DNA of 64,000 nt from Sphingobium xanthum (GTDB taxonomy: Bacteria; Pseudomonadota; Alphaproteobacteria; Sphingomonadales; Sphingomonadaceae), in assembly GCF_019737615.1 (NCBI RefSeq), contig NZ_JAHKKS010000007.1, forward strand, positions 157,650-221,649, given 5' to 3'. The position numbers and the translations under genes were made by a program. Numbering within the stretch: the first letter of the stretch is position 1; each line of letters begins with the position of its first letter. Positions 45,132 to 56,433 of the stretch are shown piece by piece. Below the pieces are notes generated by a model. The model had not been told where the DNA came from. It did no database searches and saw only the letters and a list, made by a program, of their open reading frames with translations.

Positions 45132-45857
45132 TCAGCCTCGCGACATGCGGCGCAGTCGCGCCTCGATTCGGTTTTCGGCCAGGATCGCGCGCATGCGCAG
45201 GAAGACGATCGCCGCGAACCAGAGCGAGAAGCCAAGCACGGTGAGGCCGAGCGGCCAGAGCATCGAGCCGTCGATGCTGCTGCCCCTGAGCGTGATGCTC
45301 CGGCCCTGATGCAGGCTGTTCCACCACACGACGGAATAATGGATCACCGGAAGGTTCAGCGCGCCGATCAGCGCATAGATCGCTGTCACACGACTGACGC
45401 CGCCTTCGTCGCCTTGCTGGGCGCTGGAGCGCGCCAGGGCGATATAGCCGATATAGAGAAACAGCAGCAGCAACATGGAGGTTAGCCGGCCGTCCCACTC
45501 CCACCAGGTTCCCCAGGTCGGCCGACCCCAGATCGATCCCGTCACCAGGCACAGGGCCGTGAATACCGCGCCGGGGACCGCGATCGCCTGCCCGGCGACG
45601 CTGGCCAGCGGATGCCGCCAGACAAGTTGCATGATCGCGGCAACGGTAAGCCCGGTCCATCCGCCCATGCCCAGCCACGCGGTCGGCACATGAATATAGA
45701 GAATGCGCACGGTCTCGCCCTGCAGATAGTCCGCAGGCGTCACGAACAGCCCGGCCAGAGATCCCGCGAGGATCAGCGCGACGCCGCCCCAGAAGCACCA
45801 GGGCGTCGCAGGCACGGCTATGGCGAGGAATCGGCGCGGGTTCGCGAAAGCGTGCAT
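45132..45857 (-). CDS. ccmC: Haem exporter subunit CcmC
   Basis: 241 residues, six membrane helices, with the tryptophan-rich motif GRPTWGTWWEWDGRLTS and periplasmic histidines (YIHVPTAW, VIHYSVVWWNSLHQ) that bind haem. Loads haem onto CcmE. First gene of the run ccmCDEFGHI. ccmA and ccmB are not in this window. Diverges from purF across 186 gene-free bases that must hold both promoters. Confidence 0.96.
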   Translation of the reverse strand: MHAFANPRRFLAIAVPATPWCFWGGVALILAGSLAGLFVTPADYLQGETVRILYIHVPTAWLGMGGWTGLTVAAIMQLVWRHPLASVAGQAIAVPGAVFTALCLVTGSIWGRPTWGTWWEWDGRLTSMLLLLFLYIGYIALARSSAQQGDEGGVSRVTAIYALIGALNLPVIHYSVVWWNSLHQGRSITLRGSSIDGSMLWPLGLTVLGFSLWFAAIVFLRMRAILAENRIEARLRRMSRG

Positions 45858-46043
45858 CGCGCTCCTTTAGAGCCGTCGGGCAGCACTTGCCAGTGGGTTG
45901 ATTTTGCCCGGTGGCGTGCCAATCGCTCATTCGAACATAAATTTGCGTCAGGGAGGCGACAAATCCGATCGGCGCCCCTATATGGCGCGCAAATGAAGGA
46001 TCGCGCCGGGGCGGAAACGCCTCGTGGCCCACTGAGTAGAGCC

Positions 46044-47507
46044 ATGCTGACCACCCATCCGTTCGATGACGACAAGCTGCGTGAAGAATGCGGCATTTTC
46101 GGTGTATATGGTGGCGAAGGCGCCTCCGCCATGGTCGCGCTGGGGCTGCACGCGCTCCAGCATCGCGGCCAGGAGGCGGCGGGAATCACCAGCTTCGATG
46201 GCGAGGAGTTTCATACGCATCGCGCCATGGGCCATGTCGCCGGCAATTTCGACAATGACGAGATCATCCGCAGGCTGGCGGGCGATGTCGCCTGCGGCCA
46301 TGTCCGCTATTCGACGACCGGCGAGACGGCGCTGCGCAACGTGCAGCCGCTTTATGCCGATCTCGCCTCGGGCGGCTTCGCGATCGCGCATAACGGCAAC
46401 ATCTCGAATGCGATGAATCTGCGCAAGCGCCTCGTCCGTGAAGGTGCGATCTTCCAGTCGACCAGCGACACGGAAGTCATCGTCCATCTGCTAGCCAAGT
46501 CGCGCTATCGCACTCTGCTCGATCGGTTCATCGATGCGCTCAAGCAGGTCGAAGGTGCCTATTCGCTGATCTGCCTGACACGCGAAGGCCTCATCGCCTG
46601 CCGTGATCCCCTCGGCATTCGTCCGCTCGTCATGGGCCGCATCGGCGAGGCGGTGATCTTCGCCTCCGAGACCGTCGCCTTCGACGTAGTTGGTGGCGAA
46701 TATATTCGTGATGTCGAAGCTGGCGAGCTGATCGTGGTGACCCAGGGTGGCGAGATCCGCTCACATCGCCCGTTTGGCGAGACGCTGCAGCCACGCCCCT
46801 GCATCTTCGAGCATGTCTATTTCTCGCGACCCGATTCGGTCGTCGACGGCAACAGCGTCTACGCCGTCCGCAAGGGCATCGGCGCGCAGCTGGCCATCGA
46901 AAGCCCGGTCGATGCCGATCTGGTCATTCCGGTGCCGGACAGCGGCGTGCCCGCGGCGATCGGCTATGCCCAGCAGTCGGGCCTGCCGTTCGAGCTCGGC
47001 ATCATCCGCTCGCACTATATCGGCCGCACCTTCATCCAGCCTGGCGACAAGGTCCGCCACCTCGGCGTGAAGCTCAAGCACAACGCCAATCGCGCGCTGA
47101 TCGACGGCAAGAAGATCGTGCTGATCGACGATTCGATCGTGCGTGGCACGACCAGCCTTAAGATCGTGCAGATGATGCGCGAGGCGGGCGCCAAGGAAGT
47201 GCATATGCGCATCGCCAGCCCGCCGACGCGCCACAGCTGCTTCTATGGCGTCGACACGCCCGAGCGCGGCAAGCTCCTCGCGCACAAGATGGATGTCGCC
47301 CAAATGTGCGCCTATATTCACGCCGACAGCCTCGCCTTCGTCTCTATCGACGGACTCTATCGGGCCATTGGCGAGAGTACGCGCGACGACAACAGCCCGC
47401 AATATTGCGACGCCTGCTTCACCGGCGACTATCCGACCACATTGACCGACTTCGACGACGTAGCCGAAGTCGATCAGCTCGAGCTCCTGCGCGAGCGCGT
47501 GGTCTGA
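46044..47507 (+). CDS. purF: Amidophosphoribosyltransferase
   Basis: 487 residues. A short propeptide ends before Cys16 (REECGIFGVYGG), which becomes the N-terminal nucleophile of the glutaminase domain; the PRTase loop is KKIVLIDDSIVRGTTS. First committed step of purine synthesis. Start at 46044 gives the usual alphaproteobacterial N-terminus; an in-frame ATG at 45993 would add 17 residues. Followed after 12 bases by an SDR gene. Confidence 0.96.
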   Translation: MLTTHPFDDDKLREECGIFGVYGGEGASAMVALGLHALQHRGQEAAGITSFDGEEFHTHRAMGHVAGNFDNDEIIRRLAGDVACGHVRYSTTGETALRNVQPLYADLASGGFAIAHNGNISNAMNLRKRLVREGAIFQSTSDTEVIVHLLAKSRYRTLLDRFIDALKQVEGAYSLICLTREGLIACRDPLGIRPLVMGRIGEAVIFASETVAFDVVGGEYIRDVEAGELIVVTQGGEIRSHRPFGETLQPRPCIFEHVYFSRPDSVVDGNSVYAVRKGIGAQLAIESPVDADLVIPVPDSGVPAAIGYAQQSGLPFELGIIRSHYIGRTFIQPGDKVRHLGVKLKHNANRALIDGKKIVLIDDSIVRGTTSLKIVQMMREAGAKEVHMRIASPPTRHSCFYGVDTPERGKLLAHKMDVAQMCAYIHADSLAFVSIDGLYRAIGESTRDDNSPQYCDACFTGDYPTTLTDFDDVAEVDQLELLRERVV

Positions 47508-47519
47508 GCCGAACATAAT

Positions 47520-48248
47520 ATGACAGACCAGATTGACAACCGGCCCCTTGAAGGCCGCCTCGCCCTCGTGACCGGGGCAAGCCGCGGAATCGGCGCTGCA
47601 ACGGCGCTGGCGCTCGCTGCCGATGGCGCGCATGTGATCCTCGTGGCACGTTCCGTGCCGGATCTGGAGAAGGTCGAGGACGCCATTCACGCCGCGGGCG
47701 GCCATGCGACCATCGCGCCGCTCGACCTGACCGATGGCGAAAGCATCGGCCGCTTAGCGCAAGCCGTCAGTGGCCGCTGGCAGGCGCTCGATGTCATGGT
47801 CCTGAACGCAGCGACTCTGGGCACGCTGGCAGCGGTCCCGGCGATCGACACCAAGGAATTCGCACGTCAGCTGACGCTCAATATCGCTTCGACCCAGGCG
47901 CTGATCGCCGCGTTCGACCCGATGCTGCGCGCGAGCAGAAACGCCCGCGTCATTGCGCTCTCGACCGGCGTCGCCGCGGCCAATCCGCGCGCCTATTGGG
48001 GCGCTTATGGTGCCTCGAAGGCGGCGCAGGACGTGCTGGTCGCGGCTTATGGCAAGGAAGTGAGCAACATCAGCGCTATTCGCACGCATATCGTCAATCC
48101 GGGACCCACCCGCACGACGATGCGCGCTCGCGCCTATCCGGGTGAAGATCCGGCGACGCTCAAGACGCCGGATGTGGTCGGACGTGCGATCGCCGATCTG
48201 GTTGCGAGCGATGCGGCCGACGGCACCCGGATCGACTTGCCGAAATAG
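47520..48248 (+). CDS. SDR-family NAD(P)-dependent oxidoreductase
   Basis: 242 residues, classical short-chain dehydrogenase: cofactor loop TGASRGIGAAT, NAATLG segment, catalytic tyrosine-lysine in YWGAYGASKAA, and NPGPTRTTMRA. Substrate unknown. It follows purF closely and is probably on the same mRNA, an arrangement seen in related genomes (recalled). Confidence 0.92.
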   Translation: MTDQIDNRPLEGRLALVTGASRGIGAATALALAADGAHVILVARSVPDLEKVEDAIHAAGGHATIAPLDLTDGESIGRLAQAVSGRWQALDVMVLNAATLGTLAAVPAIDTKEFARQLTLNIASTQALIAAFDPMLRASRNARVIALSTGVAAANPRAYWGAYGASKAAQDVLVAAYGKEVSNISAIRTHIVNPGPTRTTMRARAYPGEDPATLKTPDVVGRAIADLVASDAADGTRIDLPK

Positions 48249-48257
48249 ATCTATCGA

Positions 48258-48283
48258 ACGGACCGGCACAAAGGCCGGTCCGT
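48258..48283. terminator. Convergent terminator hairpin between SDR and dnaJ
   Basis: A perfect 10-bp stem, ACGGACCGGC (48258-48267) with GCCGGTCCGT (48274-48283), loop of 6. It lies 9 bases after the SDR stop and 4 bases from the dnaJ stop, so it can serve both strands. Confidence 0.75.
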
Positions 48284-48287
48284 CAGT

Positions 48288-49403
48288 TCAGCCGAACATG
48301 CCCTTAAGCTTGCTGAAGAATCCGCTCGATTCCGGGCATTCCTCGCCGGTTTCGGTTTCCCGGAATTCCTCGAGTAGTTCCTTCTGACGCGCGGACAGTC
48401 TGGTCGGGGTCTCGACCTCGATCTGCATAACCATGTCGCCGCGGCCGCGCCCATTCAGCACCGGCATGCCCGCGCCGCGCTGGCGCAGCTGCTTGCCCGA
48501 CTGAATACCCGAAGGAATGCGGATCTCGTGCTCGACGCCGTCGAGACCGGGCACATGGATCTCGCCGCCGAGCGCCGCCATGGTGAAGCTGATCGGCACG
48601 CGGCAGAACAGATTGGTGCCTTCGCGCTCGAAGATGGCGTGCCGTTTGACGTGCAGAAAGATGTAAAGGTCACCCGAAGGCGCGCCGCGCGGACCCGCTT
48701 CGCCCTGCCCTGCAAGGCGGATGCGCGTGCCCTCGTCCACGCCGGGCGGGATCTTGACATCGAGCGAGCGCTCCTTGTCGATCCGACCTTCGCCGCGACA
48801 GGAACGGCAGGGCGACTTGATGCGCTGACCAGCACCATGACAGCTCGGGCAAGTCCGCTCGATGACGAAAAAGCCCTGCTGCGCCCGCACCTTGCCGTGA
48901 CCAGAGCAGGTGCCACAGGTCTCCACGCCCGTTCCAGGCTCGGCGCCACTGCCGTCGCAACTCTCGCATTGTGTCGAGACATCGATCCGGATCGTGGTGT
49001 CGCGTCCGTGAAAAGCGTCCTCGAGGCTGACTTCGAGATCGTAGCGCAAGTCGGCGCCGCGGCGCTGCTGCTGGCGTTGGCCGCCGAAGCCGCCGCCGAA
49101 GATCGTGTCGAAGATATCGCCGAAATCACCGAAGCCTGCGCCGCCGAAGCCATTGCCGCCGCCAGCGCCACCCTGTTGGAAGGCGGCGTGTCCGAAGCGA
49201 TCATAGGCGGCGCGCTTCTGATCGTCCTTCAGACAATCATAAGCTTCGTTGATGGCCTTGAACTTGGCTTCGCTTTCCTGACAGCCAGGATTGCGGTCAG
49301 GATGATATTTCATCGCCAGCTTGCGATAGGCGGATTTGAGGGTCGGCCCATCCGCCGTGCGCTCGACTTCGAGCAATTCGTAATAATCGACTTCGCTGCT
49401 CAT
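48288..49403 (-). CDS. dnaJ: Chaperone DnaJ
   Basis: 371 residues: J domain with HPD in KYHPDRNPG, Gly/Phe-rich linker, four CxxCxGxG zinc-binding repeats ([32 protein letters not shown]) and the C-terminal substrate domains. Stimulates DnaK ATPase and delivers unfolded proteins. ATG at 49403; six extra upstream codons are in frame but give a non-family start. It follows dnaK after a strong hairpin. Confidence 0.97.
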   Translation of the reverse strand: MSSEVDYYELLEVERTADGPTLKSAYRKLAMKYHPDRNPGCQESEAKFKAINEAYDCLKDDQKRAAYDRFGHAAFQQGGAGGGNGFGGAGFGDFGDIFDTIFGGGFGGQRQQQRRGADLRYDLEVSLEDAFHGRDTTIRIDVSTQCESCDGSGAEPGTGVETCGTCSGHGKVRAQQGFFVIERTCPSCHGAGQRIKSPCRSCRGEGRIDKERSLDVKIPPGVDEGTRIRLAGQGEAGPRGAPSGDLYIFLHVKRHAIFEREGTNLFCRVPISFTMAALGGEIHVPGLDGVEHEIRIPSGIQSGKQLRQRGAGMPVLNGRGRGDMVMQIEVETPTRLSARQKELLEEFRETETGEECPESSGFFSKLKGMFG

Positions 49404-49425
49404 GCCCGGAACGCGCCCCAAATCA

Positions 49426-49462
49426 GGACCCGACCGGCGATTTGCGCGCGCCGGTCGGGTCC
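49426..49462 (-). terminator. Long hairpin between dnaK and dnaJ
   Basis: A perfect 14-bp stem, GGACCCGACCGGCG (49426-49439) with its complement (49449-49462), 9-nt loop, 13 bases after the dnaK stop. The minus-strand tail is TGATTTGGG, so it may be a partial terminator or a processing and stability element that lowers dnaJ relative to dnaK. Confidence 0.65.
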
Positions 49463-49475
49463 CGATGTCATTGTC

Positions 49476-51383
<1,908 letters not shown>

Positions 51384-51469
51384 GTTTGCCCTCTTGTACC
51401 CCAAATAAGTTCAGCGGTTCACGGCTCCGGGTCACGCTGTGCGCCAACCCGGGAACACCGTTTCGTGGG

Positions 51470-51500
51470 CGGATATAGGGCGGCTTTCGCTTGGCACAAG
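51470..51500 (-). promoter_or_regulatory. Sigma-32 (RpoH) heat-shock promoter of dnaK
   Basis: Minus strand: CTTG at 51500-51497, a 17-base spacer, then CCTATATCCG at 51479-51470. This matches the alphaproteobacterial heat-shock consensus CTTG-N17/18-CYTATNTNNG at every defined position. Transcription would start about 80 bases upstream of dnaK. No CIRCE element was seen. Confidence 0.82.
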
Positions 51501-51560
51501 TCATGCGGGTGCATAGAGAAGCGGACAATTTCGGGACAGGCTCGACGAAGGAGACAGAGG

Positions 51561-52058
51561 ATGCGCTTTACCCCGTCAACCATGATGATGGGTGCCATGC
51601 TGATCGCGATGGCGGGATGCAGCGAACCGCCCCCGCTATACGTCGATGGCGCCTATGTCCGCCTCAATGCAAATCCCAATGCGCCGTCCGCCGCTTATTT
51701 CACCATTCACGGCGGCGGCGAGGCCGTGGTTCTGCGCGACGTGACGACCGAGGAAGCCGTCCGCCTCGAGCTGCACGAAAGCATGACGCAGGACGGCATG
51801 GCCTCGATGAAGAAGGTCGAGACAGTCGATGTACCGGCCAAGTCCACGGTCAAGTTCGAGCCGGGCGGCAAGCACGTCATGCTGTGGAACGTGAACCCGC
51901 AAGCCATTGCCGACGGCAAGATGAGCTTCACCTTCATCTTCTCGAATGGCGACCGCATCCTGGTCGATGCGGCCGTGCAGAAGGCGGACGGCAGCGCGGC
52001 CACAGCGCCGGCGGGCAATGCCGCGAGCGACGATATCGGCAATCATAGCGGGCATTGA
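51561..52058 (+). CDS. PCu(A)C-type copper chaperone lipoprotein
   Basis: 165 residues. Signal with lipobox near AMAGC (Cys20), then the PCu(A)C domain: AYVRLNANPNAPSAAYFTIH, metal-site histidine and methionines in ELHESMTQDGMASM and GGKHVML. Such proteins deliver Cu(I) to the CuA site of cytochrome oxidase. The N-terminal lipid anchor and Ala-rich C-terminal tail are additions. AAGGAG precedes the ATG. Diverges from dnaK. Confidence 0.9.
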   Translation: MRFTPSTMMMGAMLIAMAGCSEPPPLYVDGAYVRLNANPNAPSAAYFTIHGGGEAVVLRDVTTEEAVRLELHESMTQDGMASMKKVETVDVPAKSTVKFEPGGKHVMLWNVNPQAIADGKMSFTFIFSNGDRILVDAAVQKADGSAATAPAGNAASDDIGNHSGH

Positions 52059-52089
52059 CCGCGTCATACGTCGCGTTAGGCAAAGCGAG

Positions 52090-53886
52090 ATGCTCGTCTC
52101 CGCCCCGCGCCCCACGCTTGGCCAGATCCGCCGCGCGCTCGACGAGGCGCCTGCGACGGCTCTGGGCGATGCGCGCCGACTGATCCGGGTCGAGCCGACC
52201 AATGCCGAAGCGCACCGTCTTGCGGCCCGCGCCCTCCGCAAGCTGGGGCGGGAGGATGAAGCGGAAGCGAGCGAACTGGACGCTATCAGTGCGTCGGTCC
52301 ATGATCCCGATCTCCAGCAGGCTGCGCATGCGCTCGCAACCGGCGCGCTGCCTGTCGCCGAACGTTTGTTGCGTGAACGACTCAAGGCGATCCCGCACGA
52401 TGTCGCCGCGATCCGCATGTTCGCCGAGCTGGCGGGGCGCATCAATCGCCTCGGCGATGCTGAAAATCTGCTCCGCCGCGCGTTGGAGCTGGCGCCCGCT
52501 TTCGCGGCGGCGCGGGCCAACCTCGCTACCGTGCTGCATCGCCAGAACCGCACGACCGAGGCGCTCGCCGAGCTCGACAAGGTCGAGACAGCGGACAACG
52601 AAAATCCCGGATACGCCAATCTGCGCGCCGCCGCGCTCGGCCGCATCGGCGAGTTCGAGGAAGCGATCACGCTCTATCGCAATGTGCTGGAGAAAATGCC
52701 CGGCCAGCCCAAGATCTGGATGAGCCTGGGTCATGCGCTCAAGACCGTCGGCCAGCAGCAGGAGAGTATCGCCGCCTATCGCGCCGCGCTCGACCTGCAA
52801 CCGACGCTGGGCGAGGTCTGGTGGAGCCTCGCCAATCTCAAGACGACGCGCTTCCCCGATGACGACCTCTCACGCATGAGCGAGGCGCTGAACGCCCCCG
52901 CCTTGTCCGACGACGATCGGCTGCATCTGCATTTCGCGCTCGGCAAGGCGCATGAGGAGCGCGAGCAATGGCCGGAGAGCTTCGATCATTATGCGCGGGG
53001 CAACGCAATCCGCCACGGCCAGCTCGGCTATGAGCCTGCCCTCATCTCGCGCTTCGTCGAGAAGGCGCGCGAGACGTTCAGCGATATGTTCTTCGCCGAG
53101 CGCGCCGAATGGGGCTGCCCCGCCCCCGATCCGATCTTCATCCTCGGCATGCCGCGCGCCGGTTCGACCCTCATCGAGCAGATCCTCGCGAGCCACAGCG
53201 CGGTCGAAGGGACGATGGAACTGCCGGATATACCCGCGCTAGTCGCTCAGGCCTGCGGCAAGGATGGCATCTATCCCGCGGAAATCGCAAATCTCGGCGC
53301 GAGCGAAGTGCGCGCGCTCGGCGAGGCCTATCTCGATCGCACGCGCATCCAGCGCAAGACCTACCGGCCATTCTTCATCGATAAGCTGCCGAATAACTGG
53401 ATGCATGTCGGCTTTATCCGGCTGATCCTGCCAAACGCCCGGATCATCGACGCCCGGCGACATCCGCTTGCGAGCTGTTTCTCCAACTTCAAGCAGCATT
53501 TCGCGCGGGGCCAAGGCTTCAGCTACGATCTGGCGGGCCTCGGGCAATACTATGCCGACTATGTCGCGCTTATGGCGCACTGGGACGCCGTGCAGCCCGG
53601 CCAGGTCCGGCGCGTGATCTACGAGGATTTGATCGACGACAGCGACTCCGCGATCCGTGCTTTGCTCAAGCAGCTCGATCTTCCGTTTGAGGATCGTTGC
53701 CTCCGCTTCTGGGAGACGAATCGCCCAGTGCGTACAGCGAGCAGTGAGCAGGTGCGTCGTCCGATCAATCGCGAAGGTCTTGCGTCCTGGTCGCCCTATG
53801 AACCCTGGCTCGGCCCGCTGAAAAATGCCCTCGGCGAAATTCTCGAATATTATCCTGCGCTTCCTCCAACGCTGCGGCGTGGGTGA
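52090..53886 (+). CDS. TPR-repeat sulfotransferase
   Basis: About 598 residues. The first half carries tetratricopeptide repeats (about 15-300; AENLLRRALELAPAFAAARA is typical). The second half is a PAPS-dependent sulfotransferase: 5'-phosphosulfate loop IFILGMPRAGSTLIEQILASH trimmed here to its core PRAGST (about 355), and the 3'-phosphate region IIDARRHPLASCFSNF. Soluble, no signal peptide. It may sulfate a peptide, sugar or lipid; the acceptor is unknown. Starts 31 bases after the PCu(A)C gene. Confidence 0.85.
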   Translation: MLVSAPRPTLGQIRRALDEAPATALGDARRLIRVEPTNAEAHRLAARALRKLGREDEAEASELDAISASVHDPDLQQAAHALATGALPVAERLLRERLKAIPHDVAAIRMFAELAGRINRLGDAENLLRRALELAPAFAAARANLATVLHRQNRTTEALAELDKVETADNENPGYANLRAAALGRIGEFEEAITLYRNVLEKMPGQPKIWMSLGHALKTVGQQQESIAAYRAALDLQPTLGEVWWSLANLKTTRFPDDDLSRMSEALNAPALSDDDRLHLHFALGKAHEEREQWPESFDHYARGNAIRHGQLGYEPALISRFVEKARETFSDMFFAERAEWGCPAPDPIFILGMPRAGSTLIEQILASHSAVEGTMELPDIPALVAQACGKDGIYPAEIANLGASEVRALGEAYLDRTRIQRKTYRPFFIDKLPNNWMHVGFIRLILPNARIIDARRHPLASCFSNFKQHFARGQGFSYDLAGLGQYYADYVALMAHWDAVQPGQVRRVIYEDLIDDSDSAIRALLKQLDLPFEDRCLRFWETNRPVRTASSEQVRRPINREGLASWSPYEPWLGPLKNALGEILEYYPALPPTLRRG

Positions 53887-54033
53887 AACGCCTGCCGCTT
53901 CGTGCGCCGTGGCATTTGTGTCACGCTACTGCAATATATCACTAACTCACCTTTCTAGTCGCGCGAATCCCCCTTCACCTTTTCCAAAATCAGGCCGAAT
54001 TTGTGCGCGACAGCATAAAGGGAGACGCCTGTG

Positions 54034-56403
54034 ATGACCAAGTCTCGACCGCTTCGTTCCGTGCGAACCACCAGCGCTTTGTTGCTCGCCTCCACGATGT
54101 TCGGCACCTCCGGCGCGGCACTCGCGCAGGAACCCCAGGCCGCTGCCGACGACGGCAGCGACGTGATCATCGTGACGGCAACGCGGCGCGAGGAGAACAT
54201 CCAGCGTGTGCCGATCAGCCTTCAGGCGCTCGGCAGTCAGACCCTGGAGCAGCATCAGACCGCCAGCTTCGACGATTATGCGAAGCTCCTGCCGAGTGTG
54301 AGCTACCAGTCGTTCGGCCCCGGCCAAAGCCAGCTGTTTTTCCGCGGAATCGCCAGCGGCGGCGACGGCCTGCCGGGCGGCGCGTTGCCGACGACGGGCG
54401 TCTATCTGGACGAGGTGCCGGTCACGACCATCGGCGCCATGCTGGACGTGCATATCTACGACATTTCGCGCGTCGAGGCGCTCTCGGGTCCGCAAGGCAC
54501 GCTGTTCGGCGCCAGTTCGCTCTCGGGCACGATGCGCATCATCACCAACAAGCCGACCGCATCGCGTTTCGAGGGCGGCTATGACCTGCAGCTCAACAAG
54601 TTCGGCAAGGGCGACATTGGCGGCAGCGCCGAGGCCTTCGTCAACCTGCCGCTGAGCGAGACGGTGGCGCTGCGCGTCAGCGGCTTCTACGAGCGGGTCG
54701 GCGGCTATATCGACAACACGCCCGGCACCCGGGTCTATACGCTCTCGGACAGCGATCCGACCAACGACAAGACCGTCAGCAACACCGCGCTGGTCGAGGA
54801 CGATTTCAACGATGTCGAGACCTATGGCGGGCGCGCCGCGCTCAAGGTCGATCTCGACGATGACTGGACCGCCACGCTATCCGGCCTCGCCCAGCATCAG
54901 CAGACCAACGGCAGCTTCCTCTACGATCCGCGCGTCGGCGATCTGGAGGTCCATGATTTCGTGCCCAGCCACACGCAGGACAAATGGTATCTCGCCGCGC
55001 TGACGATCGAGGGCAAGCTGTCGGATTGGGACATCGTCTATTCGGGCAGCATCCACCAGCGTTCGCTCGATATCACCAGCGACTACAGCTATTACACGGT
55101 CTATTACGACAATGTGCCGGGTTATACGAACTTCCCGCTCCCGAGCGGTGGGTATCTGGACCCGACGCAGAAGTTCCACAACAAGCAGCAGCTCACCAAG
55201 CAGACGCATGAGTTCCGCGTCTCTTCCCCGGCGACGGATCGCTTCCGCATGACGGCAGGCATGTTCATGCAGCGCCAATCCAACACCAATCTCGCGGAAT
55301 ATAACATCCCGGGCCTCGCCTCGACCGGCCTTGGCCTCAACGTGCAGGGCGACAATATCTTCCTGACTGACACCGAGATCATCGCGCGGGACTATGCGGC
55401 CTTTGCCCAGTCCTCGTTCGACATCACGCCAAGCCTGACCTTGACCGGAGGCATCCGCGCCTTCTGGTATCAGAACACGCTGACCGGCTTCTCGGGCTTT
55501 GCCAGCAATGCCGCGGGCGCTGGCTGCACCGTCCCGATCACGATCGGCAGCTGCCAGACGATCGACAAGAAAGCGAGCGAGAGCGGCGAGACGCACAAGG
55601 TCACGCTCACCTGGCAGGCGGATGAGGATCGCATGCTTTATGCGACCTATTCGACCGGCTTCCGGCCCGGCGGCAATAACCGGCGTCCGGGCATCAATCC
55701 CTATAGCCCCGACACGATCGACAATTTCGAGCTGGGCTGGAAGACGAGCTGGCTCGACGGAAAACTGCGCGTCAACGGCGCGGCTTACTATCAGGAGTGG
55801 AAAGCGCTGCAATATGCGCTTTCTCCGCCGGGATCGGTGGGCGTCACCAACGTCTACAATGCCGGCGATGCGCGCGTATACGGCGTGGAGCTCGACTTCT
55901 TCTGGCGGATGGGCGCGTTCACCCTTTCCGGCACCGGCGCCTATAACAACGCCGCGCTGAAGACGAATTTCTGTGCGATCGACCTCACGACCGGCAATCC
56001 CTTCCCGACCTGTTCGGGCGCGACCATCTCGGCGCCCAAGGGGACGCGACTGCCGATCCAGCCCGAGTTCAAGGGCACGGTCACCGGCCGCTACGAGTTC
56101 GATATCGGCGGCGGCGAGAGCTTCGTGCAGGCAAGCGTGCTGCATCAGACCAGCACGACAAGCTATCTCGGCCCGGTCGAGGCGGCGATCCTTGAGGACA
56201 CGCCGCCCTTCACGACGGTCGATTTCTCGGTCGGTACCAAGATCGGCGACATCAGCCTCGAGGCGTTCATCCAGAATGCGTTCGACGAACGCGGGGAGCT
56301 AAGCCATAACAGCTTCTGTGCCCCGGTTTATTGCGGACAATATTATCGCATCTACCCGATCAAGCCTCAGCTGTTCGGGATCAAGGTGGCGCAGCGTTTC
56401 TGA
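54034..56403 (+). CDS. TonB-dependent outer-membrane receptor
   Basis: 789 residues. Signal peptide ending near AALAQ, TonB-box region (DVIIVTATRREENIQ), plug domain with FDDYAKLLPSVSYQ and RVEALSGPQGTLFGASSLSG, a long beta-barrel and a terminal Phe (QRF). Of the sphingomonad substrate-importing class rather than a clear siderophore receptor. GGGAG precedes the ATG, and a GTG one codon earlier is possible. Next gene is an APC permease 30 bases on, suggesting a joint uptake route. Confidence 0.93.
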   Translation: MTKSRPLRSVRTTSALLLASTMFGTSGAALAQEPQAAADDGSDVIIVTATRREENIQRVPISLQALGSQTLEQHQTASFDDYAKLLPSVSYQSFGPGQSQLFFRGIASGGDGLPGGALPTTGVYLDEVPVTTIGAMLDVHIYDISRVEALSGPQGTLFGASSLSGTMRIITNKPTASRFEGGYDLQLNKFGKGDIGGSAEAFVNLPLSETVALRVSGFYERVGGYIDNTPGTRVYTLSDSDPTNDKTVSNTALVEDDFNDVETYGGRAALKVDLDDDWTATLSGLAQHQQTNGSFLYDPRVGDLEVHDFVPSHTQDKWYLAALTIEGKLSDWDIVYSGSIHQRSLDITSDYSYYTVYYDNVPGYTNFPLPSGGYLDPTQKFHNKQQLTKQTHEFRVSSPATDRFRMTAGMFMQRQSNTNLAEYNIPGLASTGLGLNVQGDNIFLTDTEIIARDYAAFAQSSFDITPSLTLTGGIRAFWYQNTLTGFSGFASNAAGAGCTVPITIGSCQTIDKKASESGETHKVTLTWQADEDRMLYATYSTGFRPGGNNRRPGINPYSPDTIDNFELGWKTSWLDGKLRVNGAAYYQEWKALQYALSPPGSVGVTNVYNAGDARVYGVELDFFWRMGAFTLSGTGAYNNAALKTNFCAIDLTTGNPFPTCSGATISAPKGTRLPIQPEFKGTVTGRYEFDIGGGESFVQASVLHQTSTTSYLGPVEAAILEDTPPFTTVDFSVGTKIGDISLEAFIQNAFDERGELSHNSFCAPVYCGQYYRIYPIKPQLFGIKVAQRF

Positions 56404-56433
56404 TTGCAGCGATAGCCTCCGGGCGCGACGCGG

